The notes under the pieces are model-generated. The model was not told the origin of the DNA. It saw nothing but the letters and a program-made list of their open reading frames with translations, and ran no database searches. From contig JACQFL010000012.1 of the NCBI GenBank assembly GCA_016200085.1, forward strand, positions 1 through 64,000: a stretch of DNA of 64,000 nucleotides, in the 5' to 3' direction. The stretch comes from Candidatus Rokuibacteriota bacterium (GTDB lineage: Bacteria; Methylomirabilota; Methylomirabilia; Rokubacteriales; CSP1-6). Each line of letters starts with the position of its first letter. Position 1 is the first letter of the stretch. Both the position numbers and the translations under genes were made by a program. Positions 1-8,377 of the stretch are shown here, in pieces.

Positions 1-117
1 CCGAGTCCTGAGCACCGGGCGAGGGCGCCAATCTCATTGTCGAGGACGAGGCCTCACGCGATCCACGGCGACCCTCTCCCGGATCCCGTCCGTCCCCCAC
101 TCTACGGGGAGACTGCG

Positions 118-1137
118 ATGAGTGGGCATCATACAAGCGACGCGCCGCTGCTCGACGTCCGAAACCTCACCACCGAGTACCGCAGCGCGCGGGGCACCCG
201 GGTGGTGCGGGCGGTGGACGGCGTGTCCTTCTCGCTCGACGCGGGCGAGACGCTCGGCATCGTGGGCGAGTCCGGCTCCGGCAAGAGCACGCTGGCCCTG
301 ACCATCTTGCGATTGCTGCCCCCGGGGGCGGTGATTGCCGGCGGCGAGGTCCGCTTCGAGGGCGACGACCTCCTCACCAAGTCGGACGGCGAGATGCGCC
401 GCGTCCGCGGCAGGCGCATCGCCATGATCCTGCAGGACCCCATGGCGTCTCTGAATCCGCTCTTCACCGTGGGCGACCAGGTGGCCGAGCCGATCCGCGT
501 CCACGAGGGCGCCTCGCGCGCCTCCGCCTGGAGCAAGGCGCGCGACCTGCTGCGCTCGGTGCGCATCGCCGCGCCCGAGCAGCGCGTGGGCGAGTACCCG
601 CACCAGCTCTCGGGCGGCATGCGCCAGCGCATCGTCGGGGCCATCGCGATTTCCTGCGAGCCGCGCCTGCTCATCGCCGACGAGCCGACGACCAGCCTCG
701 ACGTCACCATCCAGGCGCAGTACCTGCGATTGCTGCGCGATCTGCAGCAAGCCCACGGCCTGGCGCTCATCTTCATCACTCACAACCTCGGCATCGTGGC
801 CAAGATGTGCGACCGGGTGGCGGTGATGTACGCGGGCCGGCTCGTGGAATCGGGCCCCGTGCGCGACATCTTCAGATCGGCGGCGCACCCCTATACCCGC
901 GCGCTGCTGGCCTCGATCCCGCGGCTCTCCGACCAGCGCGAGCGCCTGCAGGCGGTGGACGGCCAGACCCCGGACCTCGCGGCCCTGCCCGCGGGCTGCG
1001 CGTTCCATCCCCGCTGCCCGGAGGCCCTCGACCGCTGCCACGTCGAGGATCCGCCCGACGTCGCGGTGGCGCCGCGTCACGCCTCGCGCTGCTGGCTCTC
1101 GCTCGAGCCCGGCCACGTGCGGAGAAACGGCGCATGA
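118..1137 (+). CDS. Oligopeptide/dipeptide-type ABC transporter ATP-binding protein (OppD/DppD-like)
   Basis: Cytoplasmic ATPase subunit that would power import of peptides, nickel or related solutes through an Opp/Dpp-type permease. The 339-residue protein has a Walker A GESGSGKS at residues 50-57, a signature LSGGMRQR, a Walker B LLIADEPT and the family C-terminal tail GCAFHPRCP with clustered cysteines. ATG at 118 is chosen because GGGGAG lies 8 nt upstream; an in-frame TTG at 37 would add 27 residues of unlike sequence. It overlaps the next ATPase by ATGA. The permease and binding-protein genes should lie upstream of the window. Substrate cannot be told from the ATPase. Confidence 0.93.
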   Translation: MSGHHTSDAPLLDVRNLTTEYRSARGTRVVRAVDGVSFSLDAGETLGIVGESGSGKSTLALTILRLLPPGAVIAGGEVRFEGDDLLTKSDGEMRRVRGRRIAMILQDPMASLNPLFTVGDQVAEPIRVHEGASRASAWSKARDLLRSVRIAAPEQRVGEYPHQLSGGMRQRIVGAIAISCEPRLLIADEPTTSLDVTIQAQYLRLLRDLQQAHGLALIFITHNLGIVAKMCDRVAVMYAGRLVESGPVRDIFRSAAHPYTRALLASIPRLSDQRERLQAVDGQTPDLAALPAGCAFHPRCPEALDRCHVEDPPDVAVAPRHASRCWLSLEPGHVRRNGA

Positions 1138-2135
1138 CGCTCCTCGAGGCCGAGAACCTCACCCGTCACTTCACCCTCGGCGGCGGCCTGTTCGGCGGCG
1201 AGCGCCGGGTCGTCCGCGCCGTCGACGGCATTTCGTTCGCCGTCGAGCCGGGCACGACGCTCGGCGTGGTCGGCGAGTCCGGCTGCGGCAAGACGACCAC
1301 CGCGCGCCTCGTGCTCCGTCTCGACGAGCCCACGGCCGGCGCGCTACGCTTCGAGGGCCGCGATCTCGCCACGCTCGACGGTAGCGGCCTCTCCGACTAC
1401 CGCCGGTCGGTGCAGGCGGTCTTCCAGGACCCGTTCGCCTCCCTCAACCCGCGCATGCGCGTGGACGCCATCATCGGCGAGCCGCTCGCCACCAACGAGC
1501 GGCTCAGCCGTGCGGCCCTGCGCGCGCGGGTGAGCGAGCTGCTCGACCTGGTCGGACTGCCGGCGCGGTCCCTCGACCTGTTCCCCCACGAGTTCTCGGG
1601 CGGACAGCGCCAGCGGATCGCCATCGCCCGCTCGCTCGCGCTCTCGCCCAAGCTCGTGGTCCTCGACGAGCCGGTGTCCGCCCTCGACGTGTCCATCCGG
1701 GCGCAGATCCTCAACCTGCTGCGCGATCTGCAAGCGCGCCTGGGGCTGGCCTACCTCTTCATCGCCCACGACCTCGCGGCCGTCGCGCACATGAGCCACC
1801 GCATCGCGGTCATGTACCTCGGCCGGATCGTCGAGGTCGGCGACGCGCGCGCGGTGGCGACCGCGCCGCGCCACCCGTACACGCAGGCCCTGTTCGCCGC
1901 GGCCCTGCCGGCGGATCCCGACGAGCAGCGGGAAGAGATCATCATCCCGGGGGAAGTCCCGAGCCCGATCGCCCCGCCGTCGGGATGCCACTTCCACCCG
2001 CGCTGCCCCCAGGCGATGCCGCGCTGTGCGCAGGAGTCGCCGACGCTCCGCCTCGTCGAGGACCACCTCACGTCCTGTCACCTGTACGACTCCGAAGCCG
2101 CCGCCGTGCCCGGTCTGCCCTCGGGGATTAGTTGA
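1134..2135 (+). CDS. Oligopeptide/dipeptide-type ABC transporter ATP-binding protein (OppF/DppF-like)
   Basis: Second ATPase of the same transporter, pairing with the upstream OppD-like subunit as a heterodimer. The 333-residue protein shows Walker A GESGCGKT at residues 48-55, signature FSGGQRQR, Walker [13 protein letters not shown], and the GCHFHPRCP cysteine tail typical of OppD/F. Its ATG overlaps the stop of the upstream gene by ATGA, so the two are translationally coupled; the longer in-frame extension upstream is inside the first gene and is ignored. The TGA stop falls inside a copy of the dispersed GCTGGGGGGCTCC repeat. Confidence 0.93.
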   Translation: MTLLEAENLTRHFTLGGGLFGGERRVVRAVDGISFAVEPGTTLGVVGESGCGKTTTARLVLRLDEPTAGALRFEGRDLATLDGSGLSDYRRSVQAVFQDPFASLNPRMRVDAIIGEPLATNERLSRAALRARVSELLDLVGLPARSLDLFPHEFSGGQRQRIAIARSLALSPKLVVLDEPVSALDVSIRAQILNLLRDLQARLGLAYLFIAHDLAAVAHMSHRIAVMYLGRIVEVGDARAVATAPRHPYTQALFAAALPADPDEQREEIIIPGEVPSPIAPPSGCHFHPRCPQAMPRCAQESPTLRLVEDHLTSCHLYDSEAAAVPGLPSGIS

Positions 2136-2160
2136 AGCTGGGGGGCTCCGGGCGCCCCCA
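2131..2160 (+). repeat. Dispersed GC-rich repeat, family G, copy 1
   Basis: The segment starts GTTGAAGCTG and continues into the palindrome GGGGGCTCCGGGCGCCCCC. The same opening occurs at 25471 and, on the other strand, just after the rhomboid stop near 41924. It contains the TGA of the upstream ATPase gene. It sits between a plus gene and the 3' end of the minus MFS gene, a place where a REP-like element or terminator would be expected. Confidence 0.7.
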
Positions 2161-2216
2161 CCGCCGCGACGTCAGATCAGCACTATGGCCCGCCTGCGCC
2201 TTGCCATCCGCCGACC

Positions 2217-3533
2217 TCACGGCGGTCCTGCCCTCTCGGCCGGTCGCCAGACGTTCCGGCACCGCGTCTCGGTGACGAGCGCCGCGCCCGCCAGCGCGCC
2301 CAGCGCGACGAGGCCGCACGCCAGGAACGCCGCCTGGTAGGCGGCGGGCGGATAGAGCCGCACCCCCCGCGCGCTCGTGCCCGTCCAGTGCGCGTCGAGG
2401 AGGAGGCCGGTCATCCACTGGAGCAGGGCAAATCCGAAAAAGATGGGCATGTTGCAGAAGCCGACGACCACGCCCACGCGCGCCGGGTCGTTGACTTCCC
2501 GCACGCACGCCCACACGAGCACGAAGCCGCACGAGGCCACGCCCATCAGGAAGAAGAACGGGCCGAGGAGCCCGGCGGGCAGCTGCGCGGCCGGCAGCGC
2601 GAGCGGGATCCAGCACGCGGCGTAGAGCGCGGTGAGCGCCAGGAACGGCGCGCGGCGCCGGCCGAGCCAGCGGTCGGAGAGCGCGCCGACCAGGGGCGCG
2701 CCGACGACGATCCCCACGCTCAGCATCGCGATCATGCCGGCCGCCCGCACGCGCGGCATCCCGTACGCCGCCGCGAGGTAGGAGACGCCCCAGAGGCCCT
2801 GGAGGGAGACGAGGCTCGCGAAGATCCCCGCGGCCGCGAGCACGGGCGGCCAGGTGCGCGCGTTGCCGACGATGGCCGGCATGCCGGCGACGACCTCACG
2901 CAGCGATCCCGCGCGCGGCCGCGCGGGGTTGACGGGGGGCAGGCCGGAGTCCTCCGGGCGATCGCGCACCAGGGCGAACGCGGCGGCGCCGAGCAGCACC
3001 GTGAGCCCGCCGATCAGCTCGAAGCTCCGCCGCCAGCCCACGGCCTCGACGAGGAGCGCCAGGGGCGCGGTGGCCACGAGCCCGCCGACGTTGCCGACGG
3101 TCTGGCTCACCCCGGAGAGCATCGCGAACTCCCGCGGGCGAAACCACTCGGCGGCGAGCCCGAGGAACGAGATGAGGATCACGGAGGCGCCGAGCCCGAC
3201 GAGCAGGCGGCCGGCGCAGGCCACGCCGAACACCGGCGCGGCCCCGAACACGATCGTGCCCAGCCCCATCGCCGTCACCCCGAGCGCCAGCGTGACCCGC
3301 GGGCCCAGGGTGTCGACCAGACTGCCGGCCACGAGCGCCATGGCGACGAACACGTATGGATAGATCGCCGACAGCGTGGCCAGCGAGGCCGCGGTGATCG
3401 CGAAGGCGCGCATGACGTCGGCGGCGACGACGGCGGGAGCCACGCGGTGGAAGTAGGAGAAGAAGTACGCCGCGGCGGGAACGAGCATCACGAGCCACCG
3501 GAGCCTGAGCGCGCGGGCCTCGTCACCGGGCAT
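2217..3533 (-). CDS. Major facilitator superfamily transporter
   Basis: Integral membrane permease of 438 residues with about twelve hydrophobic segments in two six-helix halves joined by a charged loop near residues 190-215. MFS-like motifs are visible: a GSLVDTLGPR loop after helix 2 and GALSDRWLGRRR in the second half, both variants of the GxxxD(R/K)xGRR motif A. An early FFSYFHRVAPAVV stretch resembles hexuronate/nitrate-type MFS members. It starts at ATG 3533, divergent from the aminotransferase gene with a 62-nt gap. Substrate is unknown. Confidence 0.85.
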   Translation of the reverse strand: MPGDEARALRLRWLVMLVPAAAYFFSYFHRVAPAVVAADVMRAFAITAASLATLSAIYPYVFVAMALVAGSLVDTLGPRVTLALGVTAMGLGTIVFGAAPVFGVACAGRLLVGLGASVILISFLGLAAEWFRPREFAMLSGVSQTVGNVGGLVATAPLALLVEAVGWRRSFELIGGLTVLLGAAAFALVRDRPEDSGLPPVNPARPRAGSLREVVAGMPAIVGNARTWPPVLAAAGIFASLVSLQGLWGVSYLAAAYGMPRVRAAGMIAMLSVGIVVGAPLVGALSDRWLGRRRAPFLALTALYAACWIPLALPAAQLPAGLLGPFFFLMGVASCGFVLVWACVREVNDPARVGVVVGFCNMPIFFGFALLQWMTGLLLDAHWTGTSARGVRLYPPAAYQAAFLACGLVALGALAGAALVTETRCRNVWRPAERAGPP

Positions 3534-3581
3534 GCGCCGTTATCTTGGCACAGGCTGACCGGCGCGCGGCGGAGCGTCGGC

Positions 3582-3587
3582 TATACT
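3582..3587 (+). promoter_or_regulatory. -10 hexamer TATACT, leaderless start
   Basis: TATACT lies 8 nt before the ATG at 3596, so transcription would begin at or next to the start codon. No convincing -35 box or Shine-Dalgarno sequence is visible. It is one of a dozen similar cases in the window. Confidence 0.55.
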
Positions 3588-3595
3588 GCTGCGCC

Positions 3596-4822
3596 ATGGC
3601 CCCCTCCTCGCGCCCCGACGCGCGCGCCGCCTTTCCCGCCGACCTCCCCCACGCTGTGGCCCACTGGCCGCTCGATCCCGCCGTGGCGTTCCTGAACCAC
3701 GGCTCGTTCGGCGCCTGCCCGCGGCCTGTGCTCGCCGCGCAGCAGCGGTGGCGGGACCGCATGGAGCAGGAGCCCGTGCGCTTTCTCTCGCGCGAGCTGC
3801 CGGGCCTGCTCGCCCAGGCGCGCCGCGCGCTGGGGGCGTTCATCGGCGCCGAGGCCGACGACCTGGCCTTCCTGCCCAACGCCACCTCCGGCGTCAACAC
3901 CGTGCTCCGCTCGCTCGGCCTCGCGCCGGGCGACGAGATCCTGGTATCCGACCACGGCTACAACGCCTGCATCAACGCCGCGCGCCACGCCGCGGGGCGC
4001 GCGGGAGCGCGCGTGGTCGTCGCCCAGGTGCCCTTCCCGCTGGAGGCGCCCGAGCGCGTGGTCGAAGCGGTGCTCGACCACGTGACGCCGGCGACGCGGC
4101 TGGCAGTCCTCGACCACGTGACCAGCCCGACGGGGCTCGTGTTCCCCATCGACGGCCTGGTCCGCGCGCTGGCTACGCGCGGCATCGACACGCTCGTCGA
4201 CGGCGCGCACGCGCCCGGCATGCTGCCGCTGGACCTCGCCGCGCTCGGCGCCGCGTACTACACCGGCAACTGCCACAAGTGGCTCTGCGCGCCCAAGGGC
4301 GCCGCCTTCCTCCACGTCCGCCGCGACCGCCAGGCCGGGATCCGGCCGCTGGTCATCAGCCACGGGGCCAACGCCGTGCTCGACGGCCAGAGCCGGTTCC
4401 GCGCCGAGTTCGACTGGACCGGCACCGACGACCCGTCCGCGTATCTCGTGGTGCCCGACGCCCTCCGCTTCCTCGAGACCCTGCTGCCCGGAGGATGGCC
4501 GGCGCTCATGGCGCGCAACCGCGCCGCCGCGCTCGCGGCGCGTGACCTGCTCGCCGGGACGCTCGGCATCGAGGCCCCCGCCCCCGACACGATGATCGGC
4601 GCCCTCGCCAGCGTCCCGCTGCCGCCGGGCGAGGCTCGACCCGGAACCCGACGCGACACGCTCCAGTCGGCGCTCATGGACGGTTTCGGTGTCGAGGTCC
4701 CGGTGATGCTCTGGCCCCAGGCGCCGGCGCGGCTGCTCCGCGTCTCTTGCCAGATCTACAATCGTCGGGAGCAGTACGACCGGCTCGCCGGCGCGCTGCG
4801 ATCGGTCCTGCTCGCGCGCTGA
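3596..4822 (+). CDS. Class V aminotransferase-fold PLP enzyme (isopenicillin-N epimerase-like)
   Basis: PLP-dependent enzyme of 408 residues related to cysteine desulfurases and isopenicillin-N epimerases. Visible marks are an N-terminal LNHGSFGACP, the PLP-ring aspartate in VDGAHAPG (D202) and the Schiff-base lysine in GNCHKWLCAPKG (K228). This GxxHKW form is the one seen in epimerase/selenocysteine-lyase-like members rather than NifS or IscS, and no mobile-loop catalytic cysteine typical of cysteine desulfurases is evident, so sulfur transfer is less likely than racemase, lyase or kynureninase-type chemistry. The ATG at 3596 follows a TATACT box. It is monocistronic, ending at a long palindrome. 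Confidence 0.85.
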   Translation: MAPSSRPDARAAFPADLPHAVAHWPLDPAVAFLNHGSFGACPRPVLAAQQRWRDRMEQEPVRFLSRELPGLLAQARRALGAFIGAEADDLAFLPNATSGVNTVLRSLGLAPGDEILVSDHGYNACINAARHAAGRAGARVVVAQVPFPLEAPERVVEAVLDHVTPATRLAVLDHVTSPTGLVFPIDGLVRALATRGIDTLVDGAHAPGMLPLDLAALGAAYYTGNCHKWLCAPKGAAFLHVRRDRQAGIRPLVISHGANAVLDGQSRFRAEFDWTGTDDPSAYLVVPDALRFLETLLPGGWPALMARNRAAALAARDLLAGTLGIEAPAPDTMIGALASVPLPPGEARPGTRRDTLQSALMDGFGVEVPVMLWPQAPARLLRVSCQIYNRREQYDRLAGALRSVLLAR

Positions 4823-4943
4823 GCCTCGGACCTGGTCCTCGTCTTCACCCCGCGCGCGTGCTCGCCGAGACCACGCGACGGGGCTCGCGGATCACGTCGC
4901 GTTGCTGCGGCAGGGGGCTGACGGGGTCCTGGTGGATTGCCCT

Positions 4944-5088
4944 GGCGGGAGCGAGGGGGTCAGGGGGCTCCCGGCGATCCGACTGACTGTGGCTACGATC
5001 GTTGGCGCGCTTGCTTCGATGACGGACGCGACGATGTGACGCGTACCCAACGGATCGCCGGGAGCCCCCTGACCCCCTCGCTCCCGCC
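4944..5088. repeat. Long palindrome with conserved core, family P, copy 1
   Basis: Arms at 4944-4981 and 5051-5088 are perfect 38-nt reverse complements. The 69-nt core (4982-5050) begins ACTGACTGTGGCTAC and ends CGTACCCAA. The core, not the arms, is shared with the elements at 7662 and 20226. It lies between two convergent genes (aminotransferase and M48 peptidase), where either transcript would end in a very stable hairpin. The remainder of the 4823-5242 gap holds no gene; a GCGAGCGAAGCGACG variant of the 7.5-kb direct repeat is at about 5182-5197 on the minus strand. Confidence 0.9.
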
Positions 5089-5242
5089 CCGCGAGTCCAC
5101 GGACCTCGTCTTCTCCCGCCGGACCGAGCTCTTCCTAGTCATCGCGCTCCTTCCGGGCGCGCGACCTCCTTGAATGTGCGCGCGTCGCTTCGCTCGCGCT
5201 TTGCGCGCGGGCCGCGGGGCTTCACGCGCTGGTGGGCCGGGG

Positions 5243-6268
5243 CTATTCGAACGCTCGGCGGAGGTGGGCGAGGCGCTCTTGGGTGGGGGGGTGGCCGGAG
5301 AGGAAGTCGGGAAAATAGCCGCGGGGGCGACGGGCCTCGCGGGCCTGGACGGCGACGAAGAAGCCGTAGAAGGGACGCGCCGAGATGCTCTGGGCGCGCA
5401 GGAAGGCGATCGCGAACTCGTCGGCTTCACGCTCGAAGTCCCGCGAGTAGCGTAGCGTCCCGATCGCAACGGAGGCGCTCGCGGCCACGCCCGAGAAGTC
5501 GCCCCACAGCAGGCTCGCGAGCGAACCGAGGCCGGCGGACTGGAGCACCTGGCGCGTGGTGTGCTTGTGGACGACGTGGCCAAGCTCGTGGCCGAGCACC
5601 CCGAGGATGGCGTCGTCCTCGCCCGCCAGCTCCACGAGGCCGTCGAGCAGGACGATGGTGCCTCCGGGCAGCGCGAAGGCGTTGACCGCGTTCGCGCCGG
5701 CCGAGCGGAACTCGAGCCGGCTCGTCACCCCGGGCGCCGCGGTCAGGGCGGCGCGGGTGAACCGGTCGGCCAGGCGCGCCCGCCGCGCGGGCTGGAGGTG
5801 GCTCGGCCCCAGGTAGTACGTGTCGAGCGCGGCCATGACCTGATCGCCCATCCGGGCCTCGAGGCGCGGAGGCAGCAGGAGCGCGAGCCAGCGTGCCGCG
5901 ATCGGCACGCCCTTGAAGTAGGCGAGCCCGAGGAGCGCGACGACGGTGGCCAGGGCGGCGACCACGGCCGGCCATCTCGCCTGCAGGCGCACGGCCAGCG
6001 GGACGCGCCGGCCGGCGCGCCGCAGCTCCTGCTCGAAATCCCCACGCGCGTCCGGGACCTCCACCGTCGCGCCGCTCGACAGCGCGACCAGCCGAGGCGC
6101 GTGAGCGAGAGGCTCGGAGACCGCGACGCGCTCGAGGGGCTCGCGCTCCAGGACCGCGCCCTCGGGCGTCTCCACGACGACGCGGGCGCCGTCCACACGC
6201 AGCACCACCGGGACGGCCCCGGCGCTGCGGCCATCGAAGCGAACGGCGGGGAATGCCGGCACGCTCAC
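5243..6268 (-). CDS. M48 family metallopeptidase, membrane-anchored
   Basis: Zinc protease of 341 residues. Residues 1-95 form a non-catalytic N-terminal region, one transmembrane helix lies at about 101-118, and the M48 domain carries HELGH at 227-231 with a downstream EADEFA giving the third ligand. The pattern resembles BepA/HtpX-like envelope quality-control peptidases and small Oma1-like proteins. The GTG start at 6268 overlaps the stop of the DUF898 gene by GTGA. DUF898 (YjgN-like) membrane proteins next to M48 peptidases are a recurring pair, which suggests the peptidase acts with or on that membrane protein. Confidence 0.88.
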   Translation of the reverse strand: MSVPAFPAVRFDGRSAGAVPVVLRVDGARVVVETPEGAVLEREPLERVAVSEPLAHAPRLVALSSGATVEVPDARGDFEQELRRAGRRVPLAVRLQARWPAVVAALATVVALLGLAYFKGVPIAARWLALLLPPRLEARMGDQVMAALDTYYLGPSHLQPARRARLADRFTRAALTAAPGVTSRLEFRSAGANAVNAFALPGGTIVLLDGLVELAGEDDAILGVLGHELGHVVHKHTTRQVLQSAGLGSLASLLWGDFSGVAASASVAIGTLRYSRDFEREADEFAIAFLRAQSISARPFYGFFVAVQAREARRPRGYFPDFLSGHPPTQERLAHLRRAFE

Positions 6269-7464
6269 AATCCGATGTCGAAGCCAAACACGTCAGCCGC
6301 GCCCACCCCCGCCGCCGAGACGGCCGCCCTCTGCACGCCGGCGGCGAGCGCCGACAGCGGGAGGTCGGCCTCGACGCGCACGCACTCGATGCGATAGCGC
6401 GCGAGCGCGACCGCAGCCCACGGCCAGTACAATCCAGCGCTCACGAGCGTCAACACCCCGTTTGCAAGGACCAGGCGGAACAGCCGGAGCGGCCTGATCT
6501 CGGTGCCGAAGCGGATGTCCCCCAGGCGCGTCCTCGTCCAGACCACCTGCTGCAGGCGCGCGGCCAGGTAGGGCCAGCCGATGACGTAGACGAGGGCGGT
6601 CCCGAGCACGCCAGCGACCACCGGGCCGACGGTCGGATCGCTCACGGGCGGTCCCACGAGGAAGCGGAGAAGGACGACGAGCACGACCATGGCCACCGCC
6701 GGCAGGATGCCGCCGAGGAGCACGAGACCGAGGCCCTTCGCGTACACCGCATAGAAGCGAGGCGTGGCCGACGTGAAGGTGAAGCGCCGATCACCGTAGG
6801 CGGCGTGGCGATGCTGGTACGCCTTGATCCGGTGATGCATCCACGGCACGGTGAGCACGAACGCGACGCCCGGAATCACGGCGAGCCAGCCGAGACTGCT
6901 CGCCAGCGCGCCCGCCACCGTCGGCGCCAGCCAGAGGACGAGGGGCGGCAGGGCCGCCCGGTAGGCCGGGCCGACCCTGGCGTCGAAGCCGAAGCGCAGG
7001 CCGCGGAAGCTCGTGTTGGACAGCGAGAACTGCTGAGCCCGCATCAACAGCCACGGGCCGACCACGCACAGCACGCCCACCGTCACCAGGCCGGCCGGCT
7101 TCGAGAACTGGAAGGCCCACGAGTAAGCGCCGAGCAGCACGAGGGCCACGATCCGCCCGCGGAGGATCGCGACCGGATTGCCGTGGTAGTCGAACACGTG
7201 ACCGTCGAGCCGCGTGTTCTGCCGGAAGTACCTCGCCTTCCGCACCTTCGCCCAGGGCGAGTACAGCCCCGCCGTGAGCAGCGTGAGCAACAGGTTGACC
7301 ACCCAGATCCGGAAGTATTCCGCGCCCTGCCCCGTGAACGCGATCTCCCCGACGCACACCTCGCCCGGCCGAGCCGCGACTTCCCGTCGCTCGAGGCCGC
7401 GGTCGAGCTCGGCCCGATACCTCTCGACCATCTCCTTGATCCCGGGCGGCACCGGCGTCGACAC
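6265..7464 (-). CDS. DUF898 (YjgN-like) multispanning membrane protein
   Basis: A 399-residue membrane protein with about eight hydrophobic segments in two similar halves. The halves carry the repeated YjgN-type pattern: NLLLTLLTAGLYSPWAKVR followed by RYF, and NGVLTLVSAGLYWPWAAV followed by RYR. Function of the family is unknown. The GTG start at 7464 has TATGCT 6 nt upstream, predicting a leaderless transcript, and four 16-nt direct repeats lie just beyond. It is translationally coupled to the M48 peptidase gene downstream. Confidence 0.85.
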   Translation of the reverse strand: MSTPVPPGIKEMVERYRAELDRGLERREVAARPGEVCVGEIAFTGQGAEYFRIWVVNLLLTLLTAGLYSPWAKVRKARYFRQNTRLDGHVFDYHGNPVAILRGRIVALVLLGAYSWAFQFSKPAGLVTVGVLCVVGPWLLMRAQQFSLSNTSFRGLRFGFDARVGPAYRAALPPLVLWLAPTVAGALASSLGWLAVIPGVAFVLTVPWMHHRIKAYQHRHAAYGDRRFTFTSATPRFYAVYAKGLGLVLLGGILPAVAMVVLVVLLRFLVGPPVSDPTVGPVVAGVLGTALVYVIGWPYLAARLQQVVWTRTRLGDIRFGTEIRPLRLFRLVLANGVLTLVSAGLYWPWAAVALARYRIECVRVEADLPLSALAAGVQRAAVSAAGVGAADVFGFDIGL

Positions 7465-7470
7465 CCCCGC

Positions 7471-7476
7471 AGCATA
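7471..7476 (-). promoter_or_regulatory. -10 hexamer TATGCT for the DUF898-M48 operon
   Basis: On the minus strand TATGCT is followed by 6 nt and then the GTG start at 7464. This would give a leaderless mRNA. The upstream flank holds the direct repeats at 7491-7588. Confidence 0.55.
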
Positions 7477-7490
7477 CCCGACCCACCTGA

Positions 7491-7588
7491 GCGAGCGAAG
7501 CGATGCACCCCCCCAAGCGAGCGAAGCGATGCGCCCAAGAACTCAGCGAGCGAAGCGATGCGTCCCCCCGAAGCGAGCGAAGCGATGC
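7491..7588. repeat. Four direct repeats GCGAGCGAAGCGATGC, ~27-nt period
   Basis: Identical 16-mers begin at 7491, 7517, 7546 and 7573, spaced 26, 29 and 27 nt apart by C-rich linkers of differing sequence. Linkers diverge while units stay identical. They sit 15-112 nt upstream of the predicted -10 box of the DUF898 gene, the position of iterated operator sites. No coding function is likely. Confidence 0.85.
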
Positions 7589-7661
7589 GTCGCGCGATGG
7601 ATGAACGCCCGCCCGCCAAGAGGACGGCGCTCGCTTCCGGCGCGTGAGATGAACTCCGGGG

Positions 7662-7805
7662 CGCGGTGGGGGCAGGGGTGGGGACGGCTGAGCGAGCCGT
7701 GGGGTACGTGCGGCATCGCCGCCGCGGCTCACGAAGCACGCGCGCGGCGGCCGGTAGCCACAGTCAGTCGGCTCGCTCAGCCGTCCCCACCCCTGCCCCA
7801 CCGCG
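7662..7805. repeat. Long palindrome with conserved core, family P, copy 2 (inverted)
   Basis: Arms 7662-7699 and 7769-7805 are complementary over 37 positions with one single-base bulge. The 69-nt core, read on the minus strand, begins ACTGACTGTGGCTAC and ends CGTACCCCA, matching copies 1 and 3, while the arm sequence differs. It lies directly downstream (10 nt) of the ComEA-like gene on the minus strand. The 7465-7815 gap otherwise contains only the direct repeats. Confidence 0.9.
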
Positions 7806-7815
7806 ATCCGCGAGG

Positions 7816-8181
7816 CTACTTCTTCGCGCCCGGGCCCGCGCCGTCCTGCTTGGCGATGATCTGATCCTTGACCTTCTCGTACGTCGCCTGGGGAATGATC
7901 TTCCGCTTCGGCAGCTCGTCCTTCCGCTTGTACGGCCGCCCCTCGACGATCTTCTTCGCGTAGGCGTCACCGATGCCCGGCAGGGCCTTCAGCTCGTCCT
8001 CCGTTGCGCTGTTGAGGTCGAGCTTCTTGGCGCTCTTGGCCTCGACCTTGTCCTTGGCGGCGGCCTTGGTGTCGGCGGCCTTCGTGGCCGCGTCCTTGGC
8101 CTTGGACTGCGCGGCCGCGGGGCCGACGGCGGCGCCGGCGACGAAGACGAGGGCGACGATCAGCGCGAGCAGTCGTGTCAT
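7816..8181 (-). CDS. Secreted helix-hairpin-helix protein (ComEA-like)
   Basis: A 121-residue protein with a signal peptide ending near AAAQ (residues 1-25), a Lys/Ala-rich linker (about 26-52), and a helix-hairpin-helix of the ComEA type: LDLNSATEDELKALPGIG followed by AYAKKIVEGRPY and a second KDELP motif. Such proteins bind double-stranded DNA outside the inner membrane; in competent bacteria ComEA hands DNA to ComEC. No other competence gene is nearby, so a general DNA-binding envelope role is as likely. It is followed 10 nt later by a long palindrome. Confidence 0.82.
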   Translation of the reverse strand: MTRLLALIVALVFVAGAAVGPAAAQSKAKDAATKAADTKAAAKDKVEAKSAKKLDLNSATEDELKALPGIGDAYAKKIVEGRPYKRKDELPKRKIIPQATYEKVKDQIIAKQDGAGPGAKK

Positions 8182-8297
8182 GGATGTCCTCCCTCCGCGC
8201 TTTCACCAGCTGATTTGACCACAGCCGACGGCGTCCTGGTTGTCCTCCACGATCAGGATCCCACGCGGCGGCACGGGTCCATCCTACCTGACGTTGC

Positions 8298-8346
8298 GCG
8301 GGGCGGCGAGGGGCGCCAGGGCCCCTCCCGCCCCTCGCCGCCCCGC
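8298..8346. terminator. Perfect 18-bp GC hairpin downstream of the CDGSH gene
   Basis: Positions 8298-8315 and 8329-8346 are perfect reverse complements around a 13-nt loop. There is no T-run on either side, so if it ends transcription from the CDGSH gene (stop at 8378, minus strand) it would do so as a bare hairpin or as an mRNA 3'-end stabiliser. The rest of the 8182-8377 gap shows nothing clear. Confidence 0.55.
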
Positions 8347-8377
8347 GAGCCGCGAGCCGACGCCAGAGAACGCGCCG

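Noticed and set aside
34-1116. Long open frame on the minus strand opposite the first ABC ATPase gene
   Set aside because: It is a shadow caused by high G+C and few stops; the plus frame carries complete Walker and signature motifs. The same holds for dozens of long antisense frames across the window.
4944-5088. Short open frames on both strands inside the long palindromes
   Set aside because: Similar peptides in different copies (for example TDCGY) come from the conserved core nucleotides read in frame by chance; there is no ribosome site and arms force symmetrical frames.
7491-7588. CRISPR array
   Set aside because: Units are only 16 nt with 10-13-nt spacers, too short for repeats and spacers, and no cas gene is near.
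7816-8181. Competence gene comEA by name
   Set aside because: The helix-hairpin-helix and signal peptide fit, but no comEC or pilus gene is in the window, so only the domain is named.
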